From positions 1 to 22,092 of the forward strand of contig JAKLJP010000081.1 in assembly GCA_023151115.1 (NCBI GenBank): a stretch of DNA of 22,092 nt, given 5' to 3'. Shown here one piece after another: positions 20,599 through 22,092 of the stretch (position 1 is its first letter; every line of letters starts with the position of its first letter). The DNA is from Anaerolineae bacterium (GTDB lineage: Bacteria > Chloroflexota > Anaerolineae > 4572-78 > J111). The position numbers were made by a program, and so were the translations under genes. The notes under the pieces are model-generated. The model saw only the letters and a program-made list of their open reading frames with translations, was not told the DNA's origin and did not search any database.

Positions 20599-21034
20599 CT
20601 CGTATGATTATGCCGTGATCAGGGTGGTGCCGCGGGTTGAACGAGAGGAGTTCATCAATGTGGGGGTGATTCTCTTTTGCCGCTCCCGCCGTTTTTTGAA
20701 GGCGCGCATTTGCCTGGACCGGCAGCGCCTGGCCCACCTCGATCCCCAACTCGACCCGGAGGAAGTCGAGCGTCATCTGGCGCTCATTCCCTTGATCTGC
20801 GCCGGCGGGCCAGAGGCCGGCCCCATTGGCCGGCTGCCCCTGGCCGACCGTTTTCACTGGTTGGTCTCACCGCGCAGCAGCATCATCCAAACCTCGCCGG
20901 TCCATACTGGCCTCTGCACCGAGCCAGACCAGGTCTTGAACCATCTTTTGGAGACGATGGTGTGCCCGCCGAGGGAATCAAAACCGGAAAGTGAAGAGTC
21001 AGGCAGGAAACTGACCCATCTAAATGATGCGTGA
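20585..21034 (+). CDS. DUF3037 domain protein, partner of HipA-like kinase
   Basis: 149 residues from GTG 20585. That start is fixed by GAGGAGG (20572-20578) 6 nt upstream and gives a 14-bp overlap with the end of the HipA-like gene, so translation is coupled. Residues 7-40 carry the DUF3037 pattern (YDYAVIRVVPRVEREEFINVGVILFCRSRRFLKARI); the rest is helical with no membrane segment. The biochemical function is not known; the fixed partnership suggests it is the target, modulator or antitoxin of the kinase (inference). The stop codon (21032-21034) falls inside the left arm of a repeat hairpin (21026-21062), so the last residues (about HLNDA) may be repeat-derived. Confidence 0.85.
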   Translation: MSGPNSYDYAVIRVVPRVEREEFINVGVILFCRSRRFLKARICLDRQRLAHLDPQLDPEEVERHLALIPLICAGGPEAGPIGRLPLADRFHWLVSPRSSIIQTSPVHTGLCTEPDQVLNHLLETMVCPPRESKPESEESGRKLTHLNDA

Positions 21035-21076
21035 AAACTTTGGCCATAAATCATCACGCATCACGTTTCACGCATC
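21026..21076. repeat. GATGCGTGA inverted repeat spanning DUF3037 stop
   Basis: GATGCGTGA (21026-21034) is faced by two inverted copies TCACGCATC (21054-21062 and 21068-21076), the latter separated by ACGTT. The DUF3037 TGA is the last three bases of the left arm. It lies between the convergent DUF3037 and PIG-L genes and may also end transcription. Confidence 0.8.
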
Positions 21077-21093
21077 ACCGGACCTCGGAAATA

Positions 21094-21888
21094 CTACAAC
21101 GTCTTAATCCCTTCACTCTCGTCAATGGATTCGGTTTCATCAAAGCCGGGAGTCATTTTCTTAAAATCTTCATCGCTCACCAGCGTTACCACTCGATAGG
21201 CTTCGGCGTAGGCCATTTCTTTGCCTTTGGCGGCGGCAGCGGCCCATTCTTTGACCATGGGTTCAGGGTCCCAATCCTTCATCTGGCTGACGTGTTTTCG
21301 AAGGGACTCGATTTTTAGATCAATCGTCTCGCTGATGTTGACAAAGGTATCGGCCTGCTCGTTCCAGGCTTGAACATAAACTTTGCGGACTTTGTGGGCG
21401 GTCAGCCCTTCCTCGGCCAGTTCCTCAAACAGGTTGGGCTGGCCCGCCGCCGGAAAAATAGCGTCTACCGCCGCGCCGGCCGCCGCCCGATGATCGGGGT
21501 GGTTGATGTAATTATCGCCGACCCACATCACCGTCGGGTCGCCGCAGATAACCACCTCCGGCTTATATCGGCGGATCTCGCGGACCAGCCGCTTGCGCAG
21601 GGCCAGGGTATTTTCCAGCATCCCATCCGGCTCACGCAAAAAGATTACCTGGCTTACGCCGACCACCTCGGCCGCTGCCAATTGCTCCGCTTCCCGGATT
21701 TCGGCGGCTCTGGCGCGGGTCATCCCCGGCTCGGCAATGCCGACATCGCCGCTGGTAATCAAGATATAAACCACCTGGCAGCCCTCTTTGACCCAGCGGG
21801 CAATCGTCCCCGCGCAAGAAAACTCGATGTCGTCGGGATGGGCTACGATCACCATCGCGCTTTGAGGAATGTAATTTACGTTGTTCAA
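21094..21888 (-). CDS. PIG-L/LmbE family deacetylase
   Basis: 264 residues of the zinc-dependent N-acetylglucosaminyl deacetylase family. Metal site: AHPDD (16-20) with the His17/Asp20 pair, and HPDH (130-133) supplying the later His. The segment [17 protein letters not shown] (39-55), followed by [18 protein letters not shown] (60-77), is typical of the family. It removes acetyl groups from sugar conjugates such as thiol cofactors, lipid-linked sugars or antibiotics; no neighbour identifies the substrate. The start is the TTG at 21888, supported by AAGGAG (21902-21897) with 8-nt spacing; an internal ATG at residue 12 is too close to the active site. The C-terminal tail (about 235-264) is acidic. 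A possible promoter lies at 22046-22018 (TTGTAC, 17 nt, TCTATA), which would give a long leader containing the 21937-21987 hairpin. Confidence 0.88.
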   Translation of the reverse strand: MNNVNYIPQSAMVIVAHPDDIEFSCAGTIARWVKEGCQVVYILITSGDVGIAEPGMTRARAAEIREAEQLAAAEVVGVSQVIFLREPDGMLENTLALRKRLVREIRRYKPEVVICGDPTVMWVGDNYINHPDHRAAAGAAVDAIFPAAGQPNLFEELAEEGLTAHKVRKVYVQAWNEQADTFVNISETIDLKIESLRKHVSQMKDWDPEPMVKEWAAAAAKGKEMAYAEAYRVVTLVSDEDFKKMTPGFDETESIDESEGIKTL

Positions 21889-21936
21889 GACAGGGTCTCC
21901 TTACGAAAATAGGTTTGTGTTGCCAAGTTCCTCGGT

Positions 21937-21987
21937 CACGCACCACGCACTACACACTACGTCGTAGTACGTGGTGCGTAGTGCGTG
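21937..21987. repeat. Long palindrome of CACGCACTACG units
   Basis: Two 24-nt arms (21937-21960 and 21964-21987) separated by GTC. They are inverted with mostly wobble-type mismatches and are built of CACGCAC/CACTACG units. Intergenic, in the presumed leader of the PIG-L gene. Confidence 0.85.
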
Positions 21988-22056
21988 TAAGTATGATCGA
22001 GGCTGGTAGACACTCCTTATAGACAAAGCAGATAAACATCGTACAATCTTTTAGCG

Positions 22057-22092
22057 GGCCGGGCTCCCACGCCCGGCCAAGCGACGGCGTGG
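22057..22092. repeat. GC-rich palindrome truncated by window edge
   Basis: GGCCGGGC (22057-22064) and GCCCGGCC (22071-22078) form one hairpin. In addition CCACGCC (22067-22073) is inverted as GGCGTGG (22086-22092), the last bases of the window, so a larger palindrome probably continues outside. Confidence 0.65.

Noticed and set aside
20008..20857. Two minus-strand open frames opposite the HipA-like and DUF3037 genes
   Set aside because: Both are antisense shadows of genes with clear motifs and ribosome sites.

Overview
The window looks like a chromosomal segment of an uncultured, GC-rich bacterium, most probably Chloroflexota (Anaerolineae/Caldilineae-like). That placement is an inference. 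It rests on the gene mix (DUF2723 and ArnT-like membrane glycosyltransferases with a FecR protein, an LCP protein, an S41 peptidase with an FGTG motif) and on the many degenerate palindromic or short-period repeats between and inside genes. No rRNA, tRNA, CRISPR array or transposase was seen.

Layout. (1) 1-2643: a small winged-helix-like protein (+) converges, across a strong two-way terminator, on a minus-strand three-gene envelope-stress operon (YqjD/ElaB-like, YqjE-like holin-fold protein, DUF3618 protein with LEA-like 11-residue repeats). (2) 2644-5216: a gene-poor, AT-rich stretch. It holds two genes that look internally deleted, a GT4 glycosyltransferase (-) and a CuA-type cytochrome oxidase subunit II (+). 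Two copies of an 18-bp motif also lie here, each about 170-210 bp upstream of a minus-strand gene. (3) 5217-15062: a long minus-strand block for cell-surface work: DUF2723 glycosyltransferase, FecR-domain protein, ArnT/PMT-like transferase (last two overlapping by ATGA), a methyltransferase-like/Rieske fusion, an orphan membrane histidine kinase, an LCP ligase-like protein and a small unknown protein. (4) 15280-16569: an S41 processing-type protease (-) with a terminator, divergent from (5) 16779-21034 (+): a COG3044-type ABC-class ATPase, a single-chain DarT-DarG toxin/antitoxin fusion, and a HipA-like kinase overlapping a DUF3037 gene. (6) 21094-21888: a PIG-L/LmbE deacetylase (-), then repeats to the window edge.

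The most notable items are as follows. The 388-residue protein at 18607-19773 joins a DarT-type DNA ADP-ribosyltransferase to a DarG-type macrodomain in one chain without the usual DarG C-terminal domain, in an AT-rich patch next to the HipA-like/DUF3037 pair. The palindromic or tandem repeats, normally intergenic, are read through in frame as loops or termini of the surface glycosyltransferases, and two genes have their stop codons inside repeat hairpins. The S41 peptidase carries Thr where the catalytic Lys is expected.

Limits: all family calls are by eye from motifs. No alignment, HMM search, folding or GC computation was run beyond short hand counts.
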